From: an uncultured Oscillospiraceae bacterium
GTDB lineage: Bacteria; Bacillota; Clostridia; Oscillospirales; Oscillospiraceae
DNA: 16,458 bases
Direction: 5' to 3'
Assembly: GCA_944385455.1 (NCBI GenBank)
Contig: CALWXI010000108.1
Span: 1 to 16,458 of the forward strand
Both the position numbers and the translations under genes were made by a program. This document shows, piece after piece, positions 6,904 to 13,360 of the stretch. Positions within the stretch are counted from its first letter, which is position 1, and each line of letters begins with the position of its first letter. Under the pieces are notes generated by a model. That model ran no database searches. It saw only the letters and a list, made by a program, of their open reading frames with translations, and was not told where the DNA came from.

Positions 6904-7001
6904 GCCCCGGCGGCGGCTTTTTTGCCGGATCTTTACAGAATTTTCCGCCCGTTTCAGACACGTTTCAGCTTTCGGCGCTATGCTGGACCAGTGGATTTCC
7001 A

Positions 7002-7031
7002 TTGACGGGCTTTTCCCGGCCGTTATATAAT
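7002..7031 (+). promoter_or_regulatory. Promoter of the DUF4340/two-component operon
   Basis: TTGACG (7002-7007), an 18-base spacer, and TATAAT (7026-7031) form a near-consensus housekeeping promoter. The predicted transcript would start about 30 bases before the ATG at 7069. The stretch between it and the divergent hydrogenase promoter (6904-7001) holds nothing I recognise. Confidence 0.7.
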
Positions 7032-7068
7032 AAAAGACAACTATCCGCCCATTGATAGGAGGATCCCC

Positions 7069-8067
7069 ATGACTTGGAAAGAACGAAGGACTGTCACCAT
7101 CCTGAGCATCATTCTGGCTGTGCTGGCTGCAGCGCTGCTGGTGGTGCTGGGCATCCGCTACCGGGAGCACCGGGCGGCCGACGGCGCAGTCCAGCAAACA
7201 GGGGCCATTGCTCCTGCCGCCGCTTACACTGCGGTGACCTGCTCCAACTCCACCGCCACTCTGTCCTTTTCTCTGGATGAGACCGGCCGATGGATCTGGT
7301 CCGACGATCCGGATTTTCCCCTGCGGCAGGATGCCGTGCCTGCCATCCTGGAGGCGCTGGCGGCACTGACCCCTCAGCAGGTCCTCTCCGACCCGGAGGA
7401 CCCGGAGACCTACGGCCTGGATGACCCCACCGCCTCCATCACCGCCTCCGGCGAAGGCGTGGCGGAGATCTCCCTGGTATTCGGAAAAGCCACCACCGAC
7501 GGCAAGAGCTATTACGCGGTGATGAATGGAGATGAAAGCGTCCTCTACATTTTTGACGGCGCGCTGCAGACCGCACTGCAGACTCCCATCTACGACATGT
7601 GCGATCTGCCGGACCTGCCGGGTCTGACGGAGGCAAACCTGAGCTCCGTGGTAATTCAAGGCACTCCCGCCGGCGAGACCCCCGGCCCTGTCACCATGCT
7701 GAATGCCCAGCGGGCAGAGGGCGGCGGAGATGCCGCCTGGCGCTGCGACGGTGTCAATGTCACCGACAACCCCACTGTCCAGGCCCTGCTGGAGGATCTG
7801 GAAAACTGGATGCTGGCCCGCTGTGTGGACTACCGCCCCTCCGACGAAGCAGCGGATATCTGCGGCTTTTCCGCTCCCGACGCTTCCGTCACCATTACCT
7901 ATTCCACAGAGGGCGGTACAGATCAAACCCTGGTGCTGACGGTAGGCAAGGCTCCCGCCGACGGCGAGGGCCGTTACGTCCGGGTGGGGGAGGACACCAC
8001 CATTTATCTCATGGAGACGGCGCTGATGGATCCCCTGATGCGTCTGGCGGCAAACGGACTGGAATAA
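7069..8067 (+). CDS. Membrane-anchored DUF4340-domain protein with two similar halves
   Basis: 332 residues. One N-terminal membrane helix at about 9-29 after a basic start suggests a signal anchor with an extracytoplasmic body. The body resembles DUF4340: W-x-W near 75-77, then Y-G-L-D-D-P-T-A-S-I at 115-124, and a strand segment V-F-G-K-A-T-T-D-G-K-S-Y-Y-A near 137-150. A second copy of the same order follows: C-G-F-S-A-P-D-A-S-V, then L-T-V-G-K-A-P-A-D-G-E-G-R-Y-V, ending in T-I-Y-L-M. So the protein appears internally duplicated. AGGAGG six bases before the ATG supports the start. It is first in an operon with a response regulator (10-base gap) and a kinase. DUF4340 proteins are usually noted beside ABC-2/gliding-type exporters; none is present here. 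Function unknown; an accessory role for the kinase is an inference. Confidence 0.75.
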   Translation: MTWKERRTVTILSIILAVLAAALLVVLGIRYREHRAADGAVQQTGAIAPAAAYTAVTCSNSTATLSFSLDETGRWIWSDDPDFPLRQDAVPAILEALAALTPQQVLSDPEDPETYGLDDPTASITASGEGVAEISLVFGKATTDGKSYYAVMNGDESVLYIFDGALQTALQTPIYDMCDLPDLPGLTEANLSSVVIQGTPAGETPGPVTMLNAQRAEGGGDAAWRCDGVNVTDNPTVQALLEDLENWMLARCVDYRPSDEAADICGFSAPDASVTITYSTEGGTDQTLVLTVGKAPADGEGRYVRVGEDTTIYLMETALMDPLMRLAANGLE

Positions 8068-8077
8068 GGAGGCATAT

Positions 8078-8758
8078 ATGCGGGTTCTGATCGTGGAGGA
8101 CGAGGTCCGGCTGGCAGCCACGCTGCAGGATCTGATGGAGATGAATGGATACAACGCCGATGTCTGCCACGATGGGGAGGCGGGGCTGGACAATGCCCTT
8201 ACCGGCATTTATGACATCATGATTCTGGATGTGATGCTGCCCAAGATGGACGGCTTTACCGTACTCAAGCGGCTGCGGGGCGCGGGCAGTGCCACCCCGG
8301 TGCTGATGCTTACCGCCCGGGACCAGCTCAATGACCGTGTGGAGGGGCTGGACTGCGGAGCAGATTACTATCTTACCAAGCCATTTGAGCCCCAGGAGCT
8401 GCTGGCCTGCGTCCGGGCCCTGGTCCGCCGTCAGCCGGAGCTGCGCAACACCGAGGAGCTGACCTATGCCGATCTCCGTCTGGAAAAAAACACCTTCACG
8501 CTCAGCTGCGAGGCCCGCTCCGTGCGCCTGAGCCGGAAGGAATTCGACATGATGGAGCTGCTGATGCTCAACCGGGAGCTGGTCATCACCAAGGAGACGC
8601 TGCTGCTGAAGATCTGGGGGTATGAATCCGACGCGGAGGACAACAATGTGGAGGTATATATCTCTTTTCTGCGCAAAAAACTGGACCATCTCCACTCTCG
8701 GGTAAAGATCCGGACCATCCGCATGGCGGGTTATTGTCTGGCAGATTCTGACAGTTGA
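8078..8758 (+). CDS. OmpR/PhoB-family response regulator
   Basis: 226 residues. The receiver domain (1 to about 112) has the acidic pocket E7/D8, phosphoacceptor D51 in I-L-D-V-M-L-P, T79 and K101 in the T-K-P-F motif. A winged-helix DNA-binding domain follows at about 125-222, with R-L-S-R-K-E-F-D-M-M-E-L-L and a C-terminal R-T-I-R-M-A-G-Y wing typical of the family. TAAGGAGG lies directly upstream of the ATG. It would be phosphorylated by the kinase encoded downstream and act as a transcription factor, with targets unknown. A 75-base gap, wider than usual, separates it from the kinase gene. Confidence 0.95.
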   Translation: MRVLIVEDEVRLAATLQDLMEMNGYNADVCHDGEAGLDNALTGIYDIMILDVMLPKMDGFTVLKRLRGAGSATPVLMLTARDQLNDRVEGLDCGADYYLTKPFEPQELLACVRALVRRQPELRNTEELTYADLRLEKNTFTLSCEARSVRLSRKEFDMMELLMLNRELVITKETLLLKIWGYESDAEDNNVEVYISFLRKKLDHLHSRVKIRTIRMAGYCLADSDS

Positions 8759-8763
8759 GGCGA

Positions 8764-8793
8764 TTTTTCCACCCATTTTTCCACGTTTTCCAC
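8764..8793 (+). repeat. Three TTTTCCAC repeats between regulator and kinase genes
   Basis: TTTTCCAC occurs at 8765-8772, 8777-8784 and 8786-8793, in a pyrimidine-rich part of the gap between the two genes. Offsets between copies are 12 and 9 bases. The last copy continues to TTTTCCACA, one base from the Gram-positive DnaA box TTATCCACA. Role unknown; chance repetition is possible. Confidence 0.35.
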
Positions 8794-8833
8794 ATACTTT
8801 TCGACAACCCCCGGCAGGAAAGGAGGAACCGCC

Positions 8834-10057
8834 GTGATCCGAAAGCTGCGGATGAAATTTGTCGCCGTGTGCATGCTGCTGGTGGTAGTGTTTCTCTCCG
8901 CTCTGTTCGGGCTGGTGTATTTTTCCGTGGAACACAGCATAGAAACCCTGAGCCGCCAGGTTCTGTACCGGGTGATTCAGGAAGAATCCTCCGGAGGCGG
9001 CATCCGGCGGCCGGATATCGGCATCACCATTGGCGGCGACCTGGTTCTGCTGCCCTACTTCACTGTGGAGCTCTGGGGTTCCAACGCCTATATCACCGGC
9101 GGTACCTATGCCAATCTGGAGGACACGGAAGCCCTGGCCGGCATCCTCAGCGCATGCCTCACCCGGGAGGAACCGGAGGGCGTCCTTACCTCCTATCACA
9201 TGCGTTATCTGCGGCAGGACAACGGCCTTTACCAGACCATGGCCTTTGTGGACATCTCCATGGAGACCTCCGTGCTGGGACGGCTGTTTCGTTTCTACCT
9301 GCTCATCGCCGCATTGGCGGCACTGGTGTTTTTTGGCGTCTGCATTCTGCTGTCCCACTGGGTGGTGTCTCCAGTGGAGCGGGCTTGGCAGCAGCAGCGT
9401 CAATTCCTCTCCGACGCCTCTCATGAGCTGAAGACTCCTCTCACCGTGATCCTCTCCAACGCGGAGATGCTGGGCTCTGCCGGTCTGGAGGACCGTTCAG
9501 CCCGTTGGGTGGACAACATTCACTCCGAAGCCCAGCAGATGAAATCTCTGGTAGAGGAAATGCTGACGCTGGCCCGGGCGGACAATATGACCCGTGCCCC
9601 GGTAATGGACCCGGTTTCGCTTTCCGAGGTAGCCATGGACTGCGCCCTGGCCTTTGAACCCGTGGCCTTTGAGGCAGGCAAGCCCCTGGATTATGACCTT
9701 TGTGAGGACATTACCGTTCTGGGAGACCGGGACCGGCTGCGGCAGGTGGTGTCCATTCTGCTGGACAATGCCATCAAATACGGCGCTCCAGGCGGCACTA
9801 TCCGCATGCAGCTGCAGAAAACCGAACGGCAGGCCCGGCTGACGGTGTCCAACCCCGGCGAGCCCATTCCGCCGGAACATCTCTCCCATCTCTTTGAGCG
9901 GTTTTATCGGGCGGACGCCTCCCGGGGAGAGACCTCCGGCTTCGGCCTGGGACTGGCCATTGCCGCCACCATTGCCCGGGAGCACAAGGCCGCGCTGAAG
10001 GCCGAAAGTGACGCCGATTCCACCCGCTTCATCTTCACAATCCCTCTTAAGCGCTGA
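8834..10057 (+). CDS. Sensor histidine kinase (two-component system)
   Basis: 407 residues. Two membrane helices at about 9-31 and 153-175 flank a roughly 120-residue extracytoplasmic sensor region without a recognised fold. The dimerisation/phosphoacceptor domain follows, with H197 in D-A-S-H-E-L-K-T-P-L. The ATPase domain has the N box L-D-N-A-I-K-Y (310-316), an F box F-E-R-F-Y-R-A-D (354-361) and the G2 box G-F-G-L-G-L-A (369-375). The usual G1 D-x-G-x-G is replaced by S-N-P-G-E-P-I (339-345), as in several kinases of this class. Translation starts at a GTG preceded by AAAGGAGG. It pairs with the upstream regulator; the ligand is unknown. A long terminator follows the stop. Confidence 0.93.
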   Translation: MIRKLRMKFVAVCMLLVVVFLSALFGLVYFSVEHSIETLSRQVLYRVIQEESSGGGIRRPDIGITIGGDLVLLPYFTVELWGSNAYITGGTYANLEDTEALAGILSACLTREEPEGVLTSYHMRYLRQDNGLYQTMAFVDISMETSVLGRLFRFYLLIAALAALVFFGVCILLSHWVVSPVERAWQQQRQFLSDASHELKTPLTVILSNAEMLGSAGLEDRSARWVDNIHSEAQQMKSLVEEMLTLARADNMTRAPVMDPVSLSEVAMDCALAFEPVAFEAGKPLDYDLCEDITVLGDRDRLRQVVSILLDNAIKYGAPGGTIRMQLQKTERQARLTVSNPGEPIPPEHLSHLFERFYRADASRGETSGFGLGLAIAATIAREHKAALKAESDADSTRFIFTIPLKR

Positions 10058-10060
10058 CTG

Positions 10061-10109
10061 AAAAGAAACCGCGCCCCGCTCCTATATGGAGCGGGGCGCG
10101 GTTTCTTTT
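10061..10109. terminator. Bidirectional terminator between kinase and thioesterase genes
   Basis: A perfect 22-bp stem pairs 10061-10082 with 10088-10109 around the loop TATAT. The outer pairs are A-rich on the left and T-rich on the right, so both strands end in a U run. This is the classic design between convergent genes. Confidence 0.92.
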
Positions 10110-10135
10110 CCACAAACGCGGCAGGGTTTTGTGGA

Positions 10136-10555
10136 TCAACTCTCCTTGGCGATACCGTCGCCAACGCAGAACATGGTGAATTCCGCCGTGGCCAGGAGCC
10201 GGCCGTTGTCTCCGGTGATATCCACTGCCACCAACACTGTGCTGCGGCCCCGATGCCGTACCCGGGCGGTGGCGTAGATCGTGCCGCTGCCCTGATTCTT
10301 TAGAAAATAAAAGGTACTGCTCTGGGTGACATAAAGCCGGCCGTCGGTGTGGGCGGCGATCCCGGCGGCATTGTCCGCCAGTGTGCACAGCGCACCGCCG
10401 TGGACCATGCCAAAGGGATTCAGGCTTTCCGGCCGGATCACCAGGCGGCATACCCCGTAATCCCGATCCACCTCCACCCGCTCGTTGAAATTGTGGCGCA
10501 TGAAGGCGTTCATGCCATCCCGGCGCAACACATGTTCGTAAAGCTTCTCTTCCAT
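10136..10555 (-). CDS. PaaI-type hotdog-fold acyl-CoA thioesterase
   Basis: 139 residues, the usual size of a single hotdog domain. The signature L-N-P-F-G-M-V-H-G-G-A-L-C-T-L-A-D at 45-61 holds the conserved Asn, the H-G-G turn and the Asp on the central helix, as in PaaI and YdiI-type thioesterases that hydrolyse aryl- or acyl-CoA thioesters. The substrate is not predictable. AAAGGAGT before the ATG supports the start. It is monocistronic, with its own extended -10 promoter. A second small inverted repeat, TCCACAAA with TTTGTGGA (10109-10135), lies directly after its stop on the minus strand, ahead of the main terminator. Confidence 0.85.
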   Translation of the reverse strand: MEEKLYEHVLRRDGMNAFMRHNFNERVEVDRDYGVCRLVIRPESLNPFGMVHGGALCTLADNAAGIAAHTDGRLYVTQSSTFYFLKNQGSGTIYATARVRHRGRSTVLVAVDITGDNGRLLATAEFTMFCVGDGIAKES

Positions 10556-10603
10556 GAGGGACTCCTTTGCCTGTTACTTCCGGACACCGCAGCATCCATT
10601 GTT

Positions 10604-10636
10604 TGGTATTATACCATGAAACAACAGTGCTTTCCA
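10604..10636 (-). promoter_or_regulatory. Promoter of the thioesterase gene, with a palindrome over the -10
   Basis: On the minus strand: TGGAAA (10631-10636), a 17-base spacer, and TATAAT (10608-10613) preceded by TGG, an extended -10. The 13-base perfect palindrome TGGTATTATACCA (10604-10616) covers the -10. The palindrome could be an operator or simply a by-product of the extended -10 sequence. Confidence 0.6.
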
Positions 10637-10655
10637 CATTTTTTCCCGCTGCCTC

Positions 10656-10683
10656 TTGACTTTTCTTATTTTATGCATATAAT
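10656..10683 (+). promoter_or_regulatory. Promoter of the metal-resistance operon
   Basis: TTGACT (10656-10661), a 16-base spacer and a perfect TATAAT (10678-10683). The transcript would begin about 10690, giving a leader of about 30 bases. The -10 overlaps the ArsR operator. Confidence 0.75.
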
Positions 10684-10706
10684 GAACATATGAGCAATCA
10701 TTCATT
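10681..10706. promoter_or_regulatory. SmtB/CadC-type 12-2-12 operator
   Basis: AATGAACATATG, then AG, then CAATCATTCATT form an imperfect 12-2-12 inverted repeat, with eight of twelve positions symmetric and the outer AATGAA/TTCATT perfect. This is the usual operator layout of the ArsR/SmtB family. It covers the end of the -10 and the start site, so the bound repressor would block initiation, and metal binding would release it. Confidence 0.7.
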
Positions 10707-10722
10707 TGTTGGGAGGGTCCAT

Positions 10723-11085
10723 ATGGAAGACCGCTACAATGTGGAGTGCTGCGACTTTATCCACGTTCATGAGGATGTGGTGGAGCAGGTGCGGCAGAGG
10801 ATGCCGGGAGAGGACGCCCTGTACGACCTTACGGAGCTGTTTCGGATCTTCGGTGATTCCACCCGGGTACGTATCCTGTACGTGCTGCTGGAATCGGAAA
10901 TGTGTGTGTGCGATCTGGCCATGCTGCTGGGCATGACCCAGTCCGCCATTTCCCACCAGCTGCGGGCCCTGAAGAACGCCCGTCTGGTCCGCTCCCGCCG
11001 GGAGGGAAAGACCGTGTTCTATACATTGGCGGATGACCACGTGAAAACGATTCTGGATCAGGGGTTGGAGCACGTGGCGGAGTAG
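10723..11085 (+). CDS. ArsR/SmtB-family metal-sensing repressor with both CadC and SmtB metal sites
   Basis: 120 residues, a dimeric winged-helix repressor. The DNA-reading helix lies in M-T-Q-S-A-I-S-H-Q-L-R-A-L (71-83). Two sensor sites can be read. The alpha3N site has C61 and C63 in E-M-C-V-C-D-L plus N-terminal C9/C10, as in CadC (Cd/Pb/Bi). The alpha5 site has D104, H106, H117 and E120, the exact spacing of the Zn site in SmtB/CzrA. The frame opens at 10690, but the ATG at 10723 was chosen because GGAGGG lies five bases upstream and the earlier ATG sits inside the operator. It heads the HMA/ATPase operon and would be autoregulated. Cadmium, lead or zinc are the likely inducers. Confidence 0.9.
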   Translation: MEDRYNVECCDFIHVHEDVVEQVRQRMPGEDALYDLTELFRIFGDSTRVRILYVLLESEMCVCDLAMLLGMTQSAISHQLRALKNARLVRSRREGKTVFYTLADDHVKTILDQGLEHVAE

Positions 11086-11148
11086 GAGATCCGGCGCTTC
11101 GGTGCCTTTCTCACCAGATATCCACATTTTTGAAAGGAGCAACCTGTG

Positions 11149-11367
11149 ATGAAAAAACGCTTTTCCATGGAAAACCTGGACTGCGCCAACTGCGCGGCCA
11201 AAATGGAGGCAGCCATCCGCCGCATCGACGGCGTGGACGGCGCCGTGGTGAGCTTTATGGCGCAAAAACTCACCATCGAAGCAGACGAATCCCGGTTTGA
11301 GGAGATCATGGACCAGGTGGCGGCGGCATGCCGCCGGGTAGATCCGGACTGTACGATCCGGCGGTAA
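11149..11367 (+). CDS. Free-standing HMA-domain metal-binding protein
   Basis: 72 residues: one heavy-metal-associated domain with a beta-alpha-beta-beta-alpha-beta layout. The binding loop D-C-A-N-C-A at 11-16 supplies C12 and C15, with an aspartate just before the first Cys, as in Zn/Cd/Pb-type domains (Cu-type domains usually have M-x-C-x-x-C). GAAAGGAG lies upstream; a GTG one codon earlier (11146) is an equally possible start. The gene ends 12 bases before the ATPase gene. It probably stands in for the N-terminal domain missing from that ATPase, delivering or sensing metal. Confidence 0.85.
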   Translation: MKKRFSMENLDCANCAAKMEAAIRRIDGVDGAVVSFMAQKLTIEADESRFEEIMDQVAAACRRVDPDCTIRR

Positions 11368-11379
11368 GGGGGCGATTTC

Positions 11380-13272
11380 ATGCACACCCTCTCCCCAAGG
11401 CAGCGGCGGACCATGGGGCGTATCTTCGCGGCAGCAGTGCTACTGGTGTTGCTGCACTGGGTTCCCGTACCGGAACAATTTCCCCTGTGGACGCTGTATC
11501 TGGTGCCGTACCTCATCATCGGCGGCGACGTGGTACGCCGGGCCGCAGGCAATATTACCCGAGGGCAGGTATTTGACGAGAACTTTCTCATGACTCTGGC
11601 AACAGTGGGTGCTTTTTTCACGGCGGAATATGCCGAGGCAGTATTCGTGATGCTCTTCTACCAGGTGGGAGAGCTGTTCCAGGACATTGCCGTCAACCGC
11701 TCCCGGGCCTCCATCGCCGCCCTGATGGATATCCGTCCCGATACCGCCCGCGTGGAGCGTGGCGGGGCCATGACAGAGGTAGACCCGGAGGATGTAAAGG
11801 TCGGAGAGATCCTGGTAATCCGCCCCGGAGAGCGGGTGCCTCTGGACGGCGAGATTCTGGAAGGCGAATCATCTCTGGATACCGCCGCCCTCACCGGCGA
11901 ATCCGTCCCCCGGGACGTGGGGCCGGGAGACGCGGTAATCAGCGGCTGCGTGAACCAGACAGGGCTGCTGCGGGTGCGGGCGGTCCGGCCCTGTGAGGAA
12001 TCCACGGTCTCCCGCATTCTGGAGCTGGTGGAGAATGCCGGAGAGAAGAAGGCCTCCAGCGAACAGTTCATCACCCGTTTTTCCCGATACTATACTCCAT
12101 GCGTGGTAATTGCCGCAGCGGCGCTGTTTCTGCTGCCCACACTGGCACTTGCCATGATTCCGCAGGCCGCCGGGTTCCTGGCGGGCACTTCCTGGCACGA
12201 TTGGCTCCACCGGGCCCTGGTGTTTTTGGTGGTATCCTGCCCCTGCGCCCTGGTGATTTCCGTTCCTCTGAGCTTTTTCGGCGGCATCGGCGGCGCCGGA
12301 CGGCGGGGCATCCTCATCAAAGGGGGCACATATCTGGAAGCCCTGTCCCACGCGGATACGGTAGTCTTTGACAAAACCGGTACCCTCACCCAGGGGGCCT
12401 TTGCCGTGACGGAGATCTGTCCCGCTTCCGGCTTTGACCGGGAGACGCTTTCCTATCTGGCGGCTCAGGCGGAACAGCACTCCAGCCACCCCATTGCCCA
12501 ATCCCTGCGGGCGGCGTCCCCCTCGCCGCTGGATCCCGCTCGGATCACAGAAGTGGAGGAGACCGCCGGCAGCGGCGTATGCGTCCGCATGGACGGACGG
12601 CGGGTATGTGTGGGAAGCCGCCGGCTGATGGAGAAGGAAGGCGTGACGGTTCCGTACGTGGACGGCACAGCGGTGCATGTGGCCGTGGACGGTGTTTATG
12701 CCGGATATTTGATTCTCTCCGACCTGCCGCGGCCGGATGCCGCGGAATCCATCCGGGCGCTGAAGGCCCAAGGCGTGCGGCGTGTGGTAATGCTCACCGG
12801 AGATGCTCCGGAGGCCGCGGCCCGCATGGCCCGGCAGGTCGGTGTGGACGAGGTCCGGGCCCAGCTGCTTCCTCAGGACAAAGTGGCAGAGCTGGAAACA
12901 CTGCTGTCCCGCCAGCCTGCCGGTGGACGAACGGTGTATGTAGGCGACGGCATCAACGATGCCCCGGTACTCAGCCGGGCGGACGTGGGGATTGCCATGG
13001 GCGCCATGGGTTCCGACGCCGCCATTGAGGCAGCGGACATCGTACTGATGGACGACCGTCTCTCCAAGCTGCCGGAAGCCATGGCCATCGCCCGGCGGAC
13101 CATGACTGTGGTGCGCCAGAACATCTGGTTTGCCCTGGGAGTGAAATTTGGCGTGCTGGTGCTGGGCGCGTTGGGCATGGCCTCCATGTGGGCGGCGGTA
13201 TTTGCCGACGTGGGTGTGGCATTCCTGGCGATTCTGAACGCCATGCGATGCCTGAGGCCCATCAAACACTGA
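11380..13272 (+). CDS. cadA: P1B-type Cd/Zn/Pb-exporting ATPase
   Basis: 630 residues of a membrane pump that exports divalent soft metals using ATP. In order: N-terminal membrane helices; actuator domain with T-G-E-S at 172-175; the metal-coordinating C-P-C (287-289) in the sixth helix; phosphorylation site D331 in D-K-T-G-T; nucleotide-binding S-S-H-P-I-A with H370; hinge G-D-G-I-N-D-A-P at 522-529; and C-terminal helices with K589 and D610. C-P-C with the distal Lys and Asp is the CadA/ZntA (P1B-2) pattern rather than the Cu pattern. No HMA domain is fused at the N-terminus, so it is shorter than typical CadA; a separate HMA gene precedes it. The ribosome binding site is modest (AAGGGGG). 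The ArsR-type gene upstream is the expected regulator. Confidence 0.93.
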   Translation: MHTLSPRQRRTMGRIFAAAVLLVLLHWVPVPEQFPLWTLYLVPYLIIGGDVVRRAAGNITRGQVFDENFLMTLATVGAFFTAEYAEAVFVMLFYQVGELFQDIAVNRSRASIAALMDIRPDTARVERGGAMTEVDPEDVKVGEILVIRPGERVPLDGEILEGESSLDTAALTGESVPRDVGPGDAVISGCVNQTGLLRVRAVRPCEESTVSRILELVENAGEKKASSEQFITRFSRYYTPCVVIAAAALFLLPTLALAMIPQAAGFLAGTSWHDWLHRALVFLVVSCPCALVISVPLSFFGGIGGAGRRGILIKGGTYLEALSHADTVVFDKTGTLTQGAFAVTEICPASGFDRETLSYLAAQAEQHSSHPIAQSLRAASPSPLDPARITEVEETAGSGVCVRMDGRRVCVGSRRLMEKEGVTVPYVDGTAVHVAVDGVYAGYLILSDLPRPDAAESIRALKAQGVRRVVMLTGDAPEAAARMARQVGVDEVRAQLLPQDKVAELETLLSRQPAGGRTVYVGDGINDAPVLSRADVGIAMGAMGSDAAIEAADIVLMDDRLSKLPEAMAIARRTMTVVRQNIWFALGVKFGVLVLGALGMASMWAAVFADVGVAFLAILNAMRCLRPIKH

Positions 13273-13305
13273 AAAAAGAGCGTGGGAATATCCCACGCTC
13301 TTTTT
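13273..13305. terminator. Bidirectional terminator between cadA and nadE
   Basis: A 15-bp stem pairs 13273-13287 with 13291-13305 around ATA, with A residues at the left base and five T residues at the right. It begins immediately after the ATPase stop. It probably serves cadA from the left and nadE from the right. Confidence 0.9.
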
Positions 13306-13360
13306 GACCCTTTTTTCTTTCTGTATGGCCCCGGAACGGCGGCCGGCGGGAACGGACCTC

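Noticed and set aside
8786..8794. Replication origin or DnaA-box cluster
   Set aside because: Copies are off the TTATCCACA consensus, lie within an operon, and no dnaA or dnaN gene or AT-rich unwinding region is adjacent.
8731..8940. Minus-strand small frame with a V-E-K-Y-V-E-N-V-E-K-W-V-E-K repeat
   Set aside because: The peptide repeat is just the translation of the TTTTCCAC DNA repeats. The frame overlaps two real genes and lacks a ribosome binding site.
10021..10045. TTCACAA at 10035 as a second Rex half-site
   Set aside because: It lies inside the kinase coding region with no symmetric TTGTGAA partner at the right distance.
11869..13296. Minus-strand open frame of about 475 codons opposite cadA
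   Set aside because: It is antisense to an ATPase with all catalytic motifs, and is low-complexity with no recognisable domain.
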